Below are positions 12,760 to 24,999 of a stretch of 64,000 nt of DNA, in pieces. Where the stretch lies: contig AP031353.1 of the NCBI GenBank assembly GCA_037833965.1, forward strand, positions 24,616,501 to 24,680,500, given 5' to 3'. Made by a program: the position numbers and the translations under genes. The stretch comes from Marchantia polymorpha subsp. ruderalis. Lineage: Eukaryota > Streptophyta > Marchantiopsida > Marchantiales > Marchantiaceae. The notes below the pieces were generated by a model, which was not told the DNA's origin, did not search any database, and worked only from the letters and a program-made list of their open reading frames with translations. Numbering within the stretch: position 1 is the stretch's first letter; each line of letters opens with the position of its first letter.

Positions 12760-12768
12760 TATAAAATA
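12760..12768 (+). promoter_or_regulatory. LTR TATA box, element A
   Basis: TATAAAATA lies just after the ORF and about 970 bp before the LTR end. The equivalent site is TATAAAG in element F (52469) and in element C (39731-39737, minus strand). Everything upstream, including the ORF, would therefore be U3. Confidence 0.65.
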
Positions 12769-12771
12769 GTT

Positions 12772-12788
12772 CCAGGCGTTTTGCCTGG
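12772..12788 (+). other. Small hairpin just downstream of the LTR TATA box
   Basis: CCAGGC, loop GTTTT, GCCTGG. A similar but weaker structure follows the TATA boxes of F and C. It would lie close to the start of the LTR transcript. Confidence 0.5.
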
Positions 12789-13517
12789 GGTTCTTTCCCA
12801 AACTCAGAAGTGCAGATCAGGAGCCCATTTCCTCTGCGTGTTTGTGTCCTTGAGTTCTGTCACCACGCACGAGGAGTTACAACTTAGCGTTCCGCATTTT
12901 GTAGCTGAAGGCCTTCGGCCGAATGTTCAGAGCTAGTACATTGGTTAGAGACTTGAGTAGTTTGGATCTGCACCTGCGGGTGACTGCCGATGCTCAGAGC
13001 CAGTGACTAGTTAGATACTTGAACAGTTTCGCCCCTACACCTTCGAGTGTTTCTTTCTGATTGTACTCCTTTGGGATTTTTCCCCTGAATGCCAAAGTGA
13101 AGTTTTGCTACTTCGTGTAAGCCTTGGTTGTAAATTCAGGTTACGCTGCAGCAGGTGCCTTGAGGGTAACCCCTGTAGTATTTCTGGGAATGACAAGTGC
13201 CTGAGAATTCAAACTCTTCAATAGATTGTTGTTGTGTTACTGGAATGTTTCACAGTGAGACCTTCAGTGCGGACCTGTGTTCTCTGCACGTTTTGTGAGT
13301 TGAGAGTGTTGTTCACCGCGTAGGAGTGACTTCGATCCGAAGTAGGTAGTCCAAACCGGGTTTCCTACGCTAGCAGCAAGCTAGTGGAAGTGTTGTAAAA
13401 GCCGGAGTTGGAAGTCACTACCCGCAGCTTCGCTGAGTGTGCTCGCGAGAGACTTTCCCCCTGAAATCTTGAGTAGAGGTCCTAACGGATCTCTGGGTTG
13501 TGTTTCTATAGTTTCAG

Positions 13518-13539
13518 GTGTGTGTGTGTGTGTGTGTGT
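13518..13539. repeat. GT microsatellite in R-U5 of element A
   Basis: About eleven GT dinucleotides. A GT/AC run lies at the equivalent LTR position in C (39051-39076) and F (about 53140-53160), so it is an old feature of the family rather than a recent local expansion. Confidence 0.9.
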
Positions 13540-13736
13540 TACGCTGCACTGTGCGACCTCCGAGTGCGCTCCGAGTGGACACTTGCAGTATTTCTGGGAG
13601 TGACAGTCGCCTGAGAATTCAAACTCCTCAATAGTCTGTTAAACGTGACACTTTGTACCCTGTGTGTTCCTCTGTCCCTGTGGGTTCGACCTTTCTACCA
13701 CTATATTGCAGTTTTAGCCTTTAGTGGGTTATTACA

Positions 13737-13741
13737 AACTC
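13737..13741. repeat. Target-site duplication AACTC, right copy of element A
   Basis: Directly follows the terminal TTACA of element A and matches 8404-8408 exactly. Confidence 0.9.
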
Positions 13742-15530
13742 AATGAAAAATGTTGATGATATATGTATTCTAGATATTTTTTGTTATTAACACATTTGGT
13801 TTATTGAAGTTTTTTTTGGTAATTTTTACATATCAAAAGGTTAAAATTTTATGAAAAACATAAATACCTTGTAAACTAAAATAATTGGATTTGCTAAGAT
13901 TTTTGATAAAGTGAAATTTACATTCATTAAAGTCTAATTTATACTTACTTTGAGAAAGAATTTAATCTTTTTGAAAATGTCAAATTGAAAAAATTTTGAG
14001 TGAAGTTTTTTTTAAAGTGAATTATTGTGAGAATAGATGATTAGTTTATGTGAAGAGAACACAAACATGAAAATTTTTTTATGATAGAATATATAACCAT
14101 ATCTAGTGAATTCAACTTTACCAAATTTCAAATCGAGATGGTTCATGTACGACATTTTAGACTACAACACAAGAGTAGTAGATATTTGATAATACTTGGC
14201 AATAAAAGCTTGTCACTTGAACTAAGTTAAGTTGATTTATAGTTTTATGAACAAGGTATTATGTGCAAATATCATAGTTAAATCTTTGATGTTGAAAATC
14301 ACAATTGCAATGAATCATTTGAGTATGTGAGGAGTGATATGTGAAGATCTTACCAAAACATTCGCTCTATAAAATACATATAGTTTAAAAAAAACTAAGC
14401 GTACTTTATTGATGATTATTCAAAATTATAAATAATTTTTTTCATTCAAAAATTAAAGTTCTGAACAAATTTTAAAAGTTCAAAAATCCAAGTTGAGACT
14501 TAAGTAAGTACAAAAAATGAGATTTCTGTGCACGGATAATTCAAAATTCAATGAATGATAAGGGTTTAATTCAATGAAAAATTATTTGTCATTTCATCAT
14601 GATTTATACTCTACAACAAAACCTTGATTGTATGAGTATGTTGTGTTGGCGTCATGTGTATTCGAGCATGTGCTTGTGCTCTCTCATATAATTTTTGTTT
14701 GTTCATGAAAGTGAGGTGATTCTAAACATTACACCTTTCAATGATGAGTGCAAGTTTGTCATTATAGATAGCAAAAATGATTTGAGACGAAGTCACATCA
14801 TAAACTTCTAAAAGTTTACTACTAAAACCTGCGTTGTTATTACATATGTGATGGATTTTTGCGAGATGAAATACTCTGGTATTATACTTTTGCGTTTATA
14901 GAAAAATCAGAGAGTTATCATAGAAGTTCATGTGTGATGCCGATATTAAAGCAGATATGAGAAAAAGTTAATTCGCAATATTTTGGCTCAACAAGATAAG
15001 ATTTTACACATGTAGATTGGATGAATGGTTATGTTGATAGAGATTAAAGTTGACACTTTATTATGATTTGTGTTAGTTTTGGGAGTGTATTTTCTAGAGG
15101 CTCCTGTGCTTTTTTTAGAATAAGATGCAAAGATTTTTTTATCTGAAAGCTATATAGGGATATAAGGTTTCAAAACTGAATATTGTTGGTATCATTGAAG
15201 GAGATTAGTTCATGTAGAACTCTAATTCATCGTTTAATATTTTAGAAAAGTCAACTCTACATTGGAAAAATTCAATATATGGGGTATACTTTGATGAATA
15301 AATGTTATGATATGTACCGTGAATTGAGTTAAGGCGACACGTTGGTCTACAAATTAAAATTCTATTACTTTTTCAGACATGCAATTGTAAAAAAGAGTTA
15401 AATTTTTAATTTGTAGAAATAAATTAGACTTGTGTACATCTTATTTATTAGTAGGAGATATAGAATGAGATTTGTATATACCAAAATTTTGTTAAGCCAA
15501 AGTTTCCTCGTTCATCAATAATGAGCGAAG
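13742..15530. other. AT-rich intergenic DNA right of element A
   Basis: Resumption of the AT-rich DNA interrupted at 8404. No gene or recognisable domain in any frame. Confidence 0.6.
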
Positions 15531-15608
15531 TCTGATCCCTCATGATTCATGAGGGATCAGAGAAAAGTTCTAATACTTCATGAGTCATGAAGTATTAGAA
15601 CTTTTCTC
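15531..15608. repeat. Two adjacent perfect palindromes
   Basis: Palindrome one (15531-15561) has 15-bp arms around a single base, built on CTGATCCCTCATGA. Palindrome two (15560-15608) has perfect 24-bp arms around one G and overlaps the first by two bases. Both centres read TCATGA/TCATGA. Arms this long and perfect would extrude as a cruciform or form strong RNA hairpins. It lies where AT-rich DNA gives way to gene-containing DNA. Confidence 0.9.
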
Positions 15609-18600
15609 TACCGAATCCATGGCATCAAGATGAGGCCACTATGACTTACGAGCACGACAGCAGGAGCACGTCTCTCCGCTCTGACGAGGAAGCTGCCATC
15701 CTGCAAAACGAAAGCAGGCAGGTTTCTGCAGGCTTGCAGGTGGCCAAGTTAATAAAAAGGTGGTCGAACACTGCAACGTTGATTTATGTTGCAGAAATGC
15801 TCCACGGGACAGAAACGAACCTTCCACGCTTGTTCCTGGACTGTTCATAATTTGTCCATTACAAGCTTTGGTTCCCATGTTTTTATAAGCTTTTCACTGA
15901 ACTGGTAAACTGATGTCTCTCTCGATAGATGTGAGGGTGAAATGGAAGGATTCAGCTGCGGCTGCAACTTCATAATACAAGCAAGTAACCAACCTCCGAC
16001 TCGATGTAGAGGTTACCGATTGAAACGTTCTTTTGGAATTGATGTTGAAAGATTGACACCATGGTGTCAGTCTTGCTTCACTAACCAAAGTTTTCAGGAG
16101 CTCACTTCATCAGACCCTAAAGTGTCACTCAGAGTATGATGAGTGCAGTCTCTTTTCAAGCGAGCCACTTGTCGTTGATAATCTAGATACCGAGTCTCCT
16201 CTATGTACCCTGACATATATGAACCCCGGCTATCATCAACTAGGCAAATCTACTTCCAGAACTGCCCTTGTGGAATCATGCCACAGCGTTGACTCCTAGA
16301 GTTCTATCTAACAAAACTAGGCTCTACGAGATCCAGACTCTATCGAGAGCCTTGTCTATCTTAGTTTCAGTTTGTTTGGAGACGTTTGTCGATGTTTGGA
16401 GACTTTATTGGGTTGACAATTTACAAAGACACTGTCAAATCAAGTCGACACTATGACTTGAGACGATTTACCGGCATGCGACAAATGATCTCGCTGACCA
16501 TATTCTCTAAAGATGATATTCGTCTTCGTTACGGCTAACAGGAACAAGTCCAACAGGGCAACGGACTGCCCCTGAGATGATCAATGCACGTGCAATCTGC
16601 ACAGTGATTTGGCAGAATGAGTTTATTGGTGAGGACAGAGTAAGGCAAGTGTCCTGACTCAACAGAGAAACAATCCATCTGGCACTGTGGATCTTAATTA
16701 ATATGATCGCGTGATGTAATTTGTTTCTGGCTGTCGCAAAGGACCTCCGGAGTTCAGATCAAGCATAAACGAATCATTATCAGGTTAAACAAATACCATT
16801 TCCGGTCTGATTTAATACCCTCGCAGGTATTGGCCAATCGACGTCTGTCTGTACAAACGCAATCTGCGCAGCCTTCTTCACTGCAATGTACGTGTGAGCT
16901 CGCCACCTTCACTTTGTCATTATGGGTGGACACAACTGGATCAGACAATATTATTGTTCTCCTTAATGGAGAGGCATGTGCGTAAAGACAGCAGCTGGAA
17001 TTCTTAATGATTCACATGTCCATCGGTCCGATGAGGAGACTTGAAGCTTGTGTTTCGAACACCCGAACCAAATGGCCGCCAAGATCTACGCGCCGTCGAT
17101 GTTCCTCCCTCACTGTTCAGTACATGAGACCCCGGCTACGAGGTCGAGGACCTGCATCCCTATGCCTCGGTCCTGAACGGCGAGATTGCATTCTTTCCGA
17201 GTCGGCAGCGATCCTCATAAACACGCCAGATAACTTGCAGTTGGAATAAAAATTGTAAATGCGGTCGAGACTCTCGATTTGCACTACGCGGTTTGTTGTT
17301 GACAAGTGCAATCCTGGGTGTTGTTCCCGGGAAAGATGCACCGGCGTGGAGTTAAATCCAGTTTTCCCTGACTGCTATGGTCGAAATCATTGCGACCACA
17401 GTCTCAGATACAGCGGGTCTGCAGCAGCGCAGCCGAATCTTCAGGACGTACACAAGGACTCGGACTTGCAACTTCCATGTCGAATCAGACGGTCTTTCCA
17501 TCTTGCACGAAATCGCACGAAACATCGAGCTTATCTCTGTCTGAAACACGACCTTCTCTGGGACAATGCACCGGGCAGTTAATGATGACCTCCGCAGTAC
17601 TGTTTCTCGGTACTATAGTTGTCCTCCGTATGGTTTGCATCAATTTAAAAATTTCTCTCATAAAAACGATGGAATCCAGGCGAGGCCCTGCCATGAAGCA
17701 CGGAAATTCATTTGTGAGACCTGAAGCCATGACGAATACAGCAAACAAAATATCTAGACAGTGGTAGACACATTAGCGACGGTGTACGATCATAAGTAAC
17801 TCGGGCATGCCATGATTGCTTCTGACGCCGAGGAACACAGCTTTCAGATCCCAATGAAGCAGAAGGTGGTGTGTGTAAAGGACCGTATACTACAGTATTC
17901 CATGTTTACTGCAGATCGTCGTATGTACACCCAAGTGCTTTTGCGAACCTCGTGGTTCATCTGGGATGTTCTTGTTGTGTGTACATACGTTCTCGTGGTT
18001 GCTCTGAGTTGCAATGAAGGTGGGAAATGGCTGGTGGTGGAATTCGCACCGACTGGTTGCCACTTTCTACATTGAATGGCCTGACAAAGTCGTCTGACAG
18101 TGCAGTAAAACTGCTTTGATTCTGATCTGCCTATTGAAGGTGAGAAAGGCAGTCCTTCAGAGGACTTGCTAGTGATACACCGCTTTCCACCGGGAAATCA
18201 ATTACAGGACAGTTAGCATTCGACAAGCCTACTGCTATCACCGCGTAGGCGCGGTCTCGAGCAATGGCTCCGGCCGAGCTTGAAAGCGACTCCTAGGTTC
18301 CCCATGATTGAACTTGCAGCCGTCAACGAAGACTTGAGGATCCACCGCGATTGACCTCCACTTTCGAAGCCTTCATAGAGTCGTAGACTGTCGGAAAGCT
18401 CGAGATTCAGATCTTCTGAGATTCTTCGAAGCCTAGCTTTCTTACCAATCCTCATGATGCATTTCACAGCTTTTCCGCGGCCCGTTTGATTTTGCGTTGG
18501 AGCACGTGGCAATGGTTTGATCTGAATCCTGAGCAGCACATTTCGTATTACATGGCCATGTAGAGCGGCTGGGGTTGTCTGCTTCCACAGCCTTTGGATT

Positions 18601-18628
18601 TATCGAAGGGAACAACAAGTTATCCGCC
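15609..18628. other. Upstream region of the lipase gene, no certain gene
   Basis: Composition is more balanced than to the left. Short coding-like traces exist: from ATG 17072 MAAKIYAPSMFLPHC runs about 20 codons and then continues, after a frameshift, as GYEVEDLHPYASVLNGEIAF up to a stop at about 17219. I do not recognise the product and no splice pattern restores a long frame. The remainder probably includes the promoter and 5' UTR of the lipase gene, but no clear TATA box was found. Confidence 0.4.
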
Positions 18629-21600
18629 ATGGCTTCCTTGCGCTCATCAGCATTGGCATCCGTATTCCTAAATCTGCTGGAGCTTTCGTTCGTTCTCGGA
18701 CAACAGGGCAAGCCAACCAGCCTGTGCGCCGAGCTCATAGTGCCGAAGGGCTATCCCTGCGATGAGATCATTGTAAGATTACTGTGCCACGAAACGTTGT
18801 ACTGGAAGAATCAGAAAGAATGCAGCGCAATACATCTTGTCGCCATATCTTTTGTCCGATATTGACGTCCTGTGAAAAGACTGACTGAACTGACAACTGA
18901 TGGCACTGGCTGAATCGAGCAGGTGGAAACAGCTGATGGTTTTCTCTTGGGTCTACAACACATTCCTCATGGAGTAGCTGCACCCAGTGGACCTGCTGGC
19001 CCTGCAGTATTGCTGCTTCATGGCCTCAGTGCGGTGAGATTTCTACATTCTAAAGTTCTGAGGAAACTGCGCAAGAATTGTATACCCGGAACATCTGAGA
19101 ATTTTGAATTATCCGTGCTATATAGGCGCAGTACATCCGAAATGAGGCTTCTGCTTCTCTTCTCTTCCAAGTTGTAAAATTTGTGTCAGTAGACTGCTCT
19201 CGTGAAGTTGGTGAGCTGAGGTGAGGTGATGCTGAAGGTTGTAATCCGACATCGACATAAGTGGTGGTTCCGATGACTGAGATCTGAAATACTGACACTC
19301 CTCATGTCGTAGGCAGGGGACAATTTTGTTGTGAACGATCCAAAAGAAGACTTGGCTTTAATCTTGGCTGACTCCGGATTTGACGTCTACATTGGAAGCA
19401 ATCGTAACACCCAGTGGAGCCATGGCAGCTCCAAGTACAAGCCAGAGGAGAAGGTTCGGACGTCACCTTTGGGCGATCTCGGTCCATCTTTTTGGGTCTA
19501 GAATGTACTTCTGTGCATAATACTTCATCCCTTGACGACTTTGTTGGGTTTCCCATGCTTTTCCCTATCATACTCGCGCCTCTCTTCAGTGCAGATCAAG
19601 AGTTTTATATTTTACCGAATATTCTGAGACATGACATATTTTGATGTACCTAGAATTCTCAGACCCTATGAAGATTCTCATCTGCTGCAAGACGCCGGCG
19701 ATCTTTTGATTGACAGCTTCTGCATCTTCAACTGTAGGCCTACTGGGACTGGAGTTTGGACGAGCTATCATCTTACGACGTGCCTGCTTTTGTGGACTAT
19801 GTGTATAACAAAACGGGCGGCTCTAAGCTCTTCTATGTGGCCCACTCTCAGGTGTGGTATTTGGCTTTTTGCTGCATGTCCAGTGTGTTCGTTTACAATC
19901 CCTGGAAAACCACCTGTAATGTAATCTTGGCATTCAATCATAAGCTCCTCACCGCGCATGCATGATGATAAGAATAAGAGATATTTTTTAAAGAATGCAC
20001 AGAACAGCTTTCCTGTGTTTCAGGAAGCTGCTCTGTCTCTGTTTCGGAGAATGAGGTCTGGAACATTGCATGCTCGCGAATCAGCGAAACTGGTTTCGGA
20101 AATGTGGGTCATCTTTTCACCTACTCGGAACCTTTGAAGCTTCATTGTATTCGTAAGATCTAACATGTTGGTTTGAGCTCTGTGGGTGAAGGGTACCTTG
20201 ACATTGTATGCCGGACTTAGCGGTGGAGGCCCTGCAGCAGAACAGATGAAGGACAAGTTGAGAGGAGCAGTCTTTTTGGCTCCATCAGCTTACGTAACTT
20301 ACCTGAATGCTGCAATTCCAGCAATAACTTTCGATGTTTACGCGGATCAGGTAAATTAGATGGACATGTATCCATTCAGCCAATCAGGAATATCCCGGCC
20401 CTTTCATTCGATAACAGTATTAAGCCGCTGCGTCTTGTATGTTGTCTTAGATTGGAACCTACAAAACAAAATGACTCTCGCACAAACTCCTTGTTCTAAA
20501 CTAAATTCGATCCTTGAGTTTCCACACCTAACTCAAATTTCCGTATGCCTCGTGAGTATACTAACTTCTGCCGTGGTTTTGTGGAGCAGATTCTTCCTAT
20601 TTTAGGCGTTGGCCCGGCGGACTTTAACCAGTAAGACCCACGATTTTAGAATGTTTCCACGATTAAAATGTCTGGAATCTGTTTCTTAAAAGGCTGTAGC
20701 TGAGCTGACGAATAAAATAGCTAGGTAGTTCTTTCCTTGAAAAGGACATCGGGATCGATGTAAATCTCTCGAGCTGATTGGTTGATTTTTACCTTGAGAG
20801 GGTTTTTAGAGGACAGCGACTCTGATGTTATTTAAACAACATGTGTTCTCTTCTCGTCATTTCCATGCTACTCTGTTTTTTATCTGAACAATTGTTAGGA
20901 TGCATGGCTGAACTACTGCCTTCTGTGTCCCTTGCGCACAGAATTCTTAACATCGTGTGCAAAATTAGCCCACCCGCCTGCTCAGACTTCTTTCTTGGAT
21001 ACATAGGTAACGTGCTCTCTCTAATCACCTGTGTGGAACAGTTTTTGGATCAACCATGCTTTAGCGCCATATGAGAACTAAGTTATTTCGGACAACATTG
21101 AAGATCAATCCTCGTTTTCTTCTTTCAGGAACGAACAGCTACATCAATGATACTCGCAGGCCTACGTATCTCAAATACTTTCCACAGGCAACCTCATCCT
21201 ACAACATTAACCATTTTGGCCAGAGTAAGTTGAGTCCAATGCTGATGCTGAATATTTCCAACTGCAACAAATCATGTCAATCGAAGTCCAATTGTAATGC
21301 TTAATCTTTTACCATACACTCACGAGGAGTAAAATGGGAAGACTATAAGACATTAGTTTGTTACCTAACTGCCCGGGTAGCTGTTCTCATGCACCATGAC
21401 TCTCGACTATCTCATTCACCAATTTTTTATAGATGGATTCGTCCCATCTTAGCCATCTAGTTTTCTGAACAGAGCAAATGACGCATGCATAATGTCTCGG
21501 TACAAGTCTCATGATATGATTGATGTTCAGGTCTTCAGTCTTGAAAATTCGCCTCATTTAAAAACGGGTGGTTTCTTTGCAGTTAGAAGATCTGGAAAAT

Positions 21601-21896
21601 TCCAGAAGTACGACAGAGGAGCTGCAGAGAATTTGAAGGTTTACGGACAAAAAGATCCACCACTCTATGATCTCTCCAAGTATCCGTCCGAAAGCTTCCC
21701 ACAACTGTTTTTCATCGGAGGCAGAGACCAAGTAGCGAACCCTCGCGACGCTGCAAGACTTCTCAGCGAGCTCCCGAGCACTGGAGATAGAGAAGTTGTT
21801 ACTCTTCCAGATTACGGTCATGAGGACTTCGTCTTTGGCCAGAGATCTTACATAGACGTGTACCCAAAGATTATCTCTTTCTTTAGAAGCAAATAG
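18629..21896 (+). CDS. Acid-lipase-type alpha/beta hydrolase (nine exons)
   Basis: A triacylglycerol/steryl-ester lipase of the lysosomal acid lipase family, predicted to hydrolyse ester lipids in the secretory pathway or vacuole. Proposed exons: 18629-18772, 18923-19033, 19313-19453, 19738-19851, 20192-20350, 20590-20630, 20899-21006, 21129-21224, 21583-21896. Introns follow GT-AG. The start ATG 18629 gives a hydrophobic signal-like N-terminus (ASVFLNLLELSFVLG). Family blocks appear in order: VETADGFLLGLQHIP, AVLLLHGL, LALILADSGFDVYIGSNR, AYWDWSLDELSSYDVPAF, then the nucleophile motif HSQG split between exons 4 and 5 (Ser about 169). The acid is the Asp in FFIGGRDQVANP and the base the His in YGHEDFVFG. 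About 409 codons is normal for the family. One oddity: exon 6 ends in phase 2 but exon 7 needs phase 1, so either that junction is misplaced or the gene has a one-base frameshift. Domain order and triad are complete. Confidence 0.85.
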
Positions 21897-24479
21897 ATAG
21901 CCGATTTGCTTCTAGAGAAATTTAATTTAACTTTCATCAAATATGCAGTCTCTAAGATAGAGGTAAAGAATTTTCCCTCTGAGTTTTTTCTTAGTTGGAA
22001 AGCATCATGGTATTTAATGAGAGTCACATTTTGCAAAGAAGCGAAGCTGGGATATTCGTCTGGGTAAATTACGGGGAAGGTGATTTAATGATCTATGATC
22101 TGAGTACCTATGGGTCTGATCTGATCAGCTGATCAGCAACTGTATACGACAATGCCAACGGTACACCGTATTAAATGTGTCCGTATTTTCAATGCCAGAA
22201 TTTTGCTTATCATTTTCGATAGGTACATGTTGAACGGGCTAGGTAGAAGCCAATCCAACGAGAGGGTTGTGGATCTAATGAGTACTATCAATAATTTCGT
22301 CTTTTGAATGTACTTGTCGTACGAGAGACAAACAGGTTCTAGATTTTTCACACAAATCTGATGTGCCAAAATCTGATGTTCTCAAGTATTTGAGCACTCT
22401 CTTTATTGTACATCTCAAGCATAAACTCTGCATCGTGATTGCCAGACACTGTCAGGGAATAAATGCGTATTGCAGTAAGCTTCGTCGCAGCTGTGCAAAC
22501 GAGTTAAATAGAGCGTTGTGTAGTTGTTCAGTACTACGTTCGATGATGGCCCCTCCTTGTGTACTTGGGATACTGTTCTCACCCAAGTAGCACAACATCG
22601 AGATACGAACCACGAAAGGAGGATGCGGAAGAGGGGCATTGAATGTGAAGTTTCGCAGAAAAAAACTGTAGGCCCCTTGCAAATTGGAGTACGGGGTTAC
22701 AGTACTTAGGGTTAGTACTTAGTACTTAGAGAACAGTTGAAGCGAATGCCGTAATGGGGCGATTCGGCTTTCACTGCAGGAACACAAACGGAATTCAGGC
22801 CTCACTGCCATGTTCTGGCGTGAACACCTGACAGTTCATGCTTATCGCTTGCCACGTGCAGCTAAAAGAAGGCATCGAATTTATTCTCTTTTACGTTGGT
22901 CGGCTGATAAGGACCATGAATTGTTGGACGCACAAAACAGATAGAACGTCCACAATATCATTTCAAACTAATCAACTAATGTTGATAATGTTGAGAACTA
23001 TCTAGTGCCTTAGACCAAACTTCTCTAGTTGTACTTTACTCATAGGAGCTAAAGAGTCTTCTCAACACCAAAATTTGTTATTGGAAATTGAAAGTTCATG
23101 AATGAAAGAGTCATTTGTCTTCCAAGATAGATATTACACTCATATGTCAAAATACGTTACGCTGCAAACTTCAAAATATATTTACCTCTTTGGACACTAA
23201 ATTCTAAACTGGAAGCAGTAATACATTTGTGCACTCTTTGAAGTCATCTTTTGTAAATGATTGAAGTAAGAATACTTTATATTTGAGGACAAACTTATTT
23301 CAGAGATTTCAAACATGTATCACATTTTGTAACTTATATTTTCATGCCAATATTCATAAATGATGACATTGACATGTATTCAAGACGATGCGATACACAT
23401 GACAAGAAATGGTCATGAGAAAATGAAAACAGAAATTAACACCAGAAGTACGCGGTCATCTTATTGAGCTTACGAGGATTTAAAAAAAAATATCCTACTA
23501 TTGGATATTTTCTTATAAAATAGTTGATATAGTATCATAAATAACCATATTTGAATAGATTACTATTAATCTGTGCCTATGATTAATCAATGAACATAAA
23601 CTCTGAACATATTTTTAATTTACTCAAGATATCCAAAGAATAGTGCTAAAAGCATTTTTCTTTGCATATTCATGCAATTTCACCTGTATAATGTAACATC
23701 ACAGCCATGTTGGAAACGATTGATTTTCTCTAACTGAGAACATGTGAATAATGTTCGGCGAAAACCTCCACCCTGCCCTGTCAAAGGTTACCATACTGTA
23801 CCAAACAAAGGACTTCCATGCAAAGGGAAGGGTGGAATTTTATTTCCGTCAATGATGTGCAGGATTCATCTTCACTTCCTCGAAGTGAAGCAAGTACATA
23901 TGATACACATGAGTCCCATGTTATCAAGCTCAAGTGCAAAAAATTTCCGGTAAAGGGTTTACATATCATTTCTCTACCGTTGGACAAATGGAGATGACTT
24001 TGGAGATCACATATCATTTCTCTAACTTTAGACAAATGGAGATGACTTTGGAGAGAAAGAGGACGGGAAAGTCGTTCGGCCAGCACAGTGACCGGTGGAA
24101 TTTAATACTAGGCGATGTTGTTGTCTTCGACCAAGTTGAGCTTCACGAACTTTAGCTCTAGATTACGGGTAGAGAATATAAAGGTTGAACATTAGATTCT
24201 TGAACTTGAAAATTGATGTATTTCAGAAGAAGTCTTCATTTACTGCAGCTCAGAAGCAAGGATGGCTATGACACACATTGCGTGAATAACATCGTAACAG
24301 TAGATTGAGGAGTGTCCCGAATCGGGAAATCCAGCAGGAGGAGTAAGACAAGATTCTGATTGTGGTAAATCTCTCGTTCGAACAGTTTAATGGAAGGTCT
24401 GAGTATATCTTTTACAATAGCTTTAATGTTCAAAACTGGACTTCAGCGAGATTCTTTCTCAAAATCTGGCAAGTCAAAA
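21897..24479. other. Intergenic DNA between lipase and LRR duplication
   Basis: No gene recognised. It contains the 3' flank of the lipase gene and a direct duplication at 23961-24056. Around 22700-22730 a short TTAGGG/TACTTAG low-complexity stretch occurs. Confidence 0.5.
23961..24056. repeat. Tandem duplication of a 48-bp unit
   Basis: Two adjacent copies, 23961-24008 and 24009-24056, both beginning ACATATCATTTCTCTA and containing GACAAATGGAGATGACTTTG, with a few mismatches. No associated gene. Confidence 0.85.
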
Positions 24480-24999
24480 TTATACTAACGTCATTAATCA
24501 GGCTAAGGGTATACTTTCAAAACATATGATTCCCTCATATCCAGTTATATGTATCATTGTAATCACTAACATGATTTCATCTCCTACTAACAAACAACTT
24601 GTAGCTTTTGTCTAGAAAATGGCTATACATGAGAAAAAATCGATGTACGCGATTTTAAAGCATAGACCTCAAAACAAAATTAGCTTGTGATGCAAATTGT
24701 ATTCTACATTTAGAAGAATATCTTTCCGAAATAATAATAAATCTTACCAAGTTTGGTCACTTCATCGCTCCGTAAGTTTGGAATTCAAAGCGTGAAGTTT
24801 GAAGAATGCTTGACGGGTGAAGGTCTTCTGCTCTGCCACTGCCACTTTGTAATTGTACCCACTCACCCCTCGAAGTTAGGATGGTAGAAAGCAAGAAATA
24901 AAGAGTTATGAATGAAAATATATCTCCGTAGTTGGTATTGGAACTGAGACGTGAGTTGATAATTGACATGTTGTATATTCCTGTGCTATACTTCGGCAG

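Larger units (their letters stand above)
8409..13736 (+). mobile_element. Element A: giant solo LTR (5,328 bp) carrying an ORF
   Basis: It begins TGTGGTACCCCAC and ends GTGGGTTATTACA, a TG...CA pair with imperfect 13-bp inverted ends, and is flanked by perfect AACTC duplications. No internal gag-pol and no second LTR are present. The same 5' end follows a pol gene at 59312, so A is best read as a solo LTR left by LTR-LTR recombination. Order inside: a GC-rich 5' part with a conserved stem-loop (8722-8756) and many short palindromes, the U3 ORF (9621-12728, broken), a TATA box (12760), a small hairpin, then about 950 bp of presumed R-U5 with a GT microsatellite. GC content is far above the AT-rich flanks. 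Alternative: a non-autonomous element with its own ends; the pol adjacency of copy G argues against this. Confidence 0.85.

Noticed and set aside
8409..13736. Element A as a terminal-inverted-repeat DNA transposon
   Set aside because: Its ends are imperfect inverted repeats, but TG...CA, 5-bp duplications, an internal LTR-type TATA and the pol/polypurine adjacency of copy G fit an LTR better.
18213..18539. Minus-strand 108-codon ORF upstream of the lipase
   Set aside because: No recognisable domain and no supporting splice or promoter signals; cannot be distinguished from chance.
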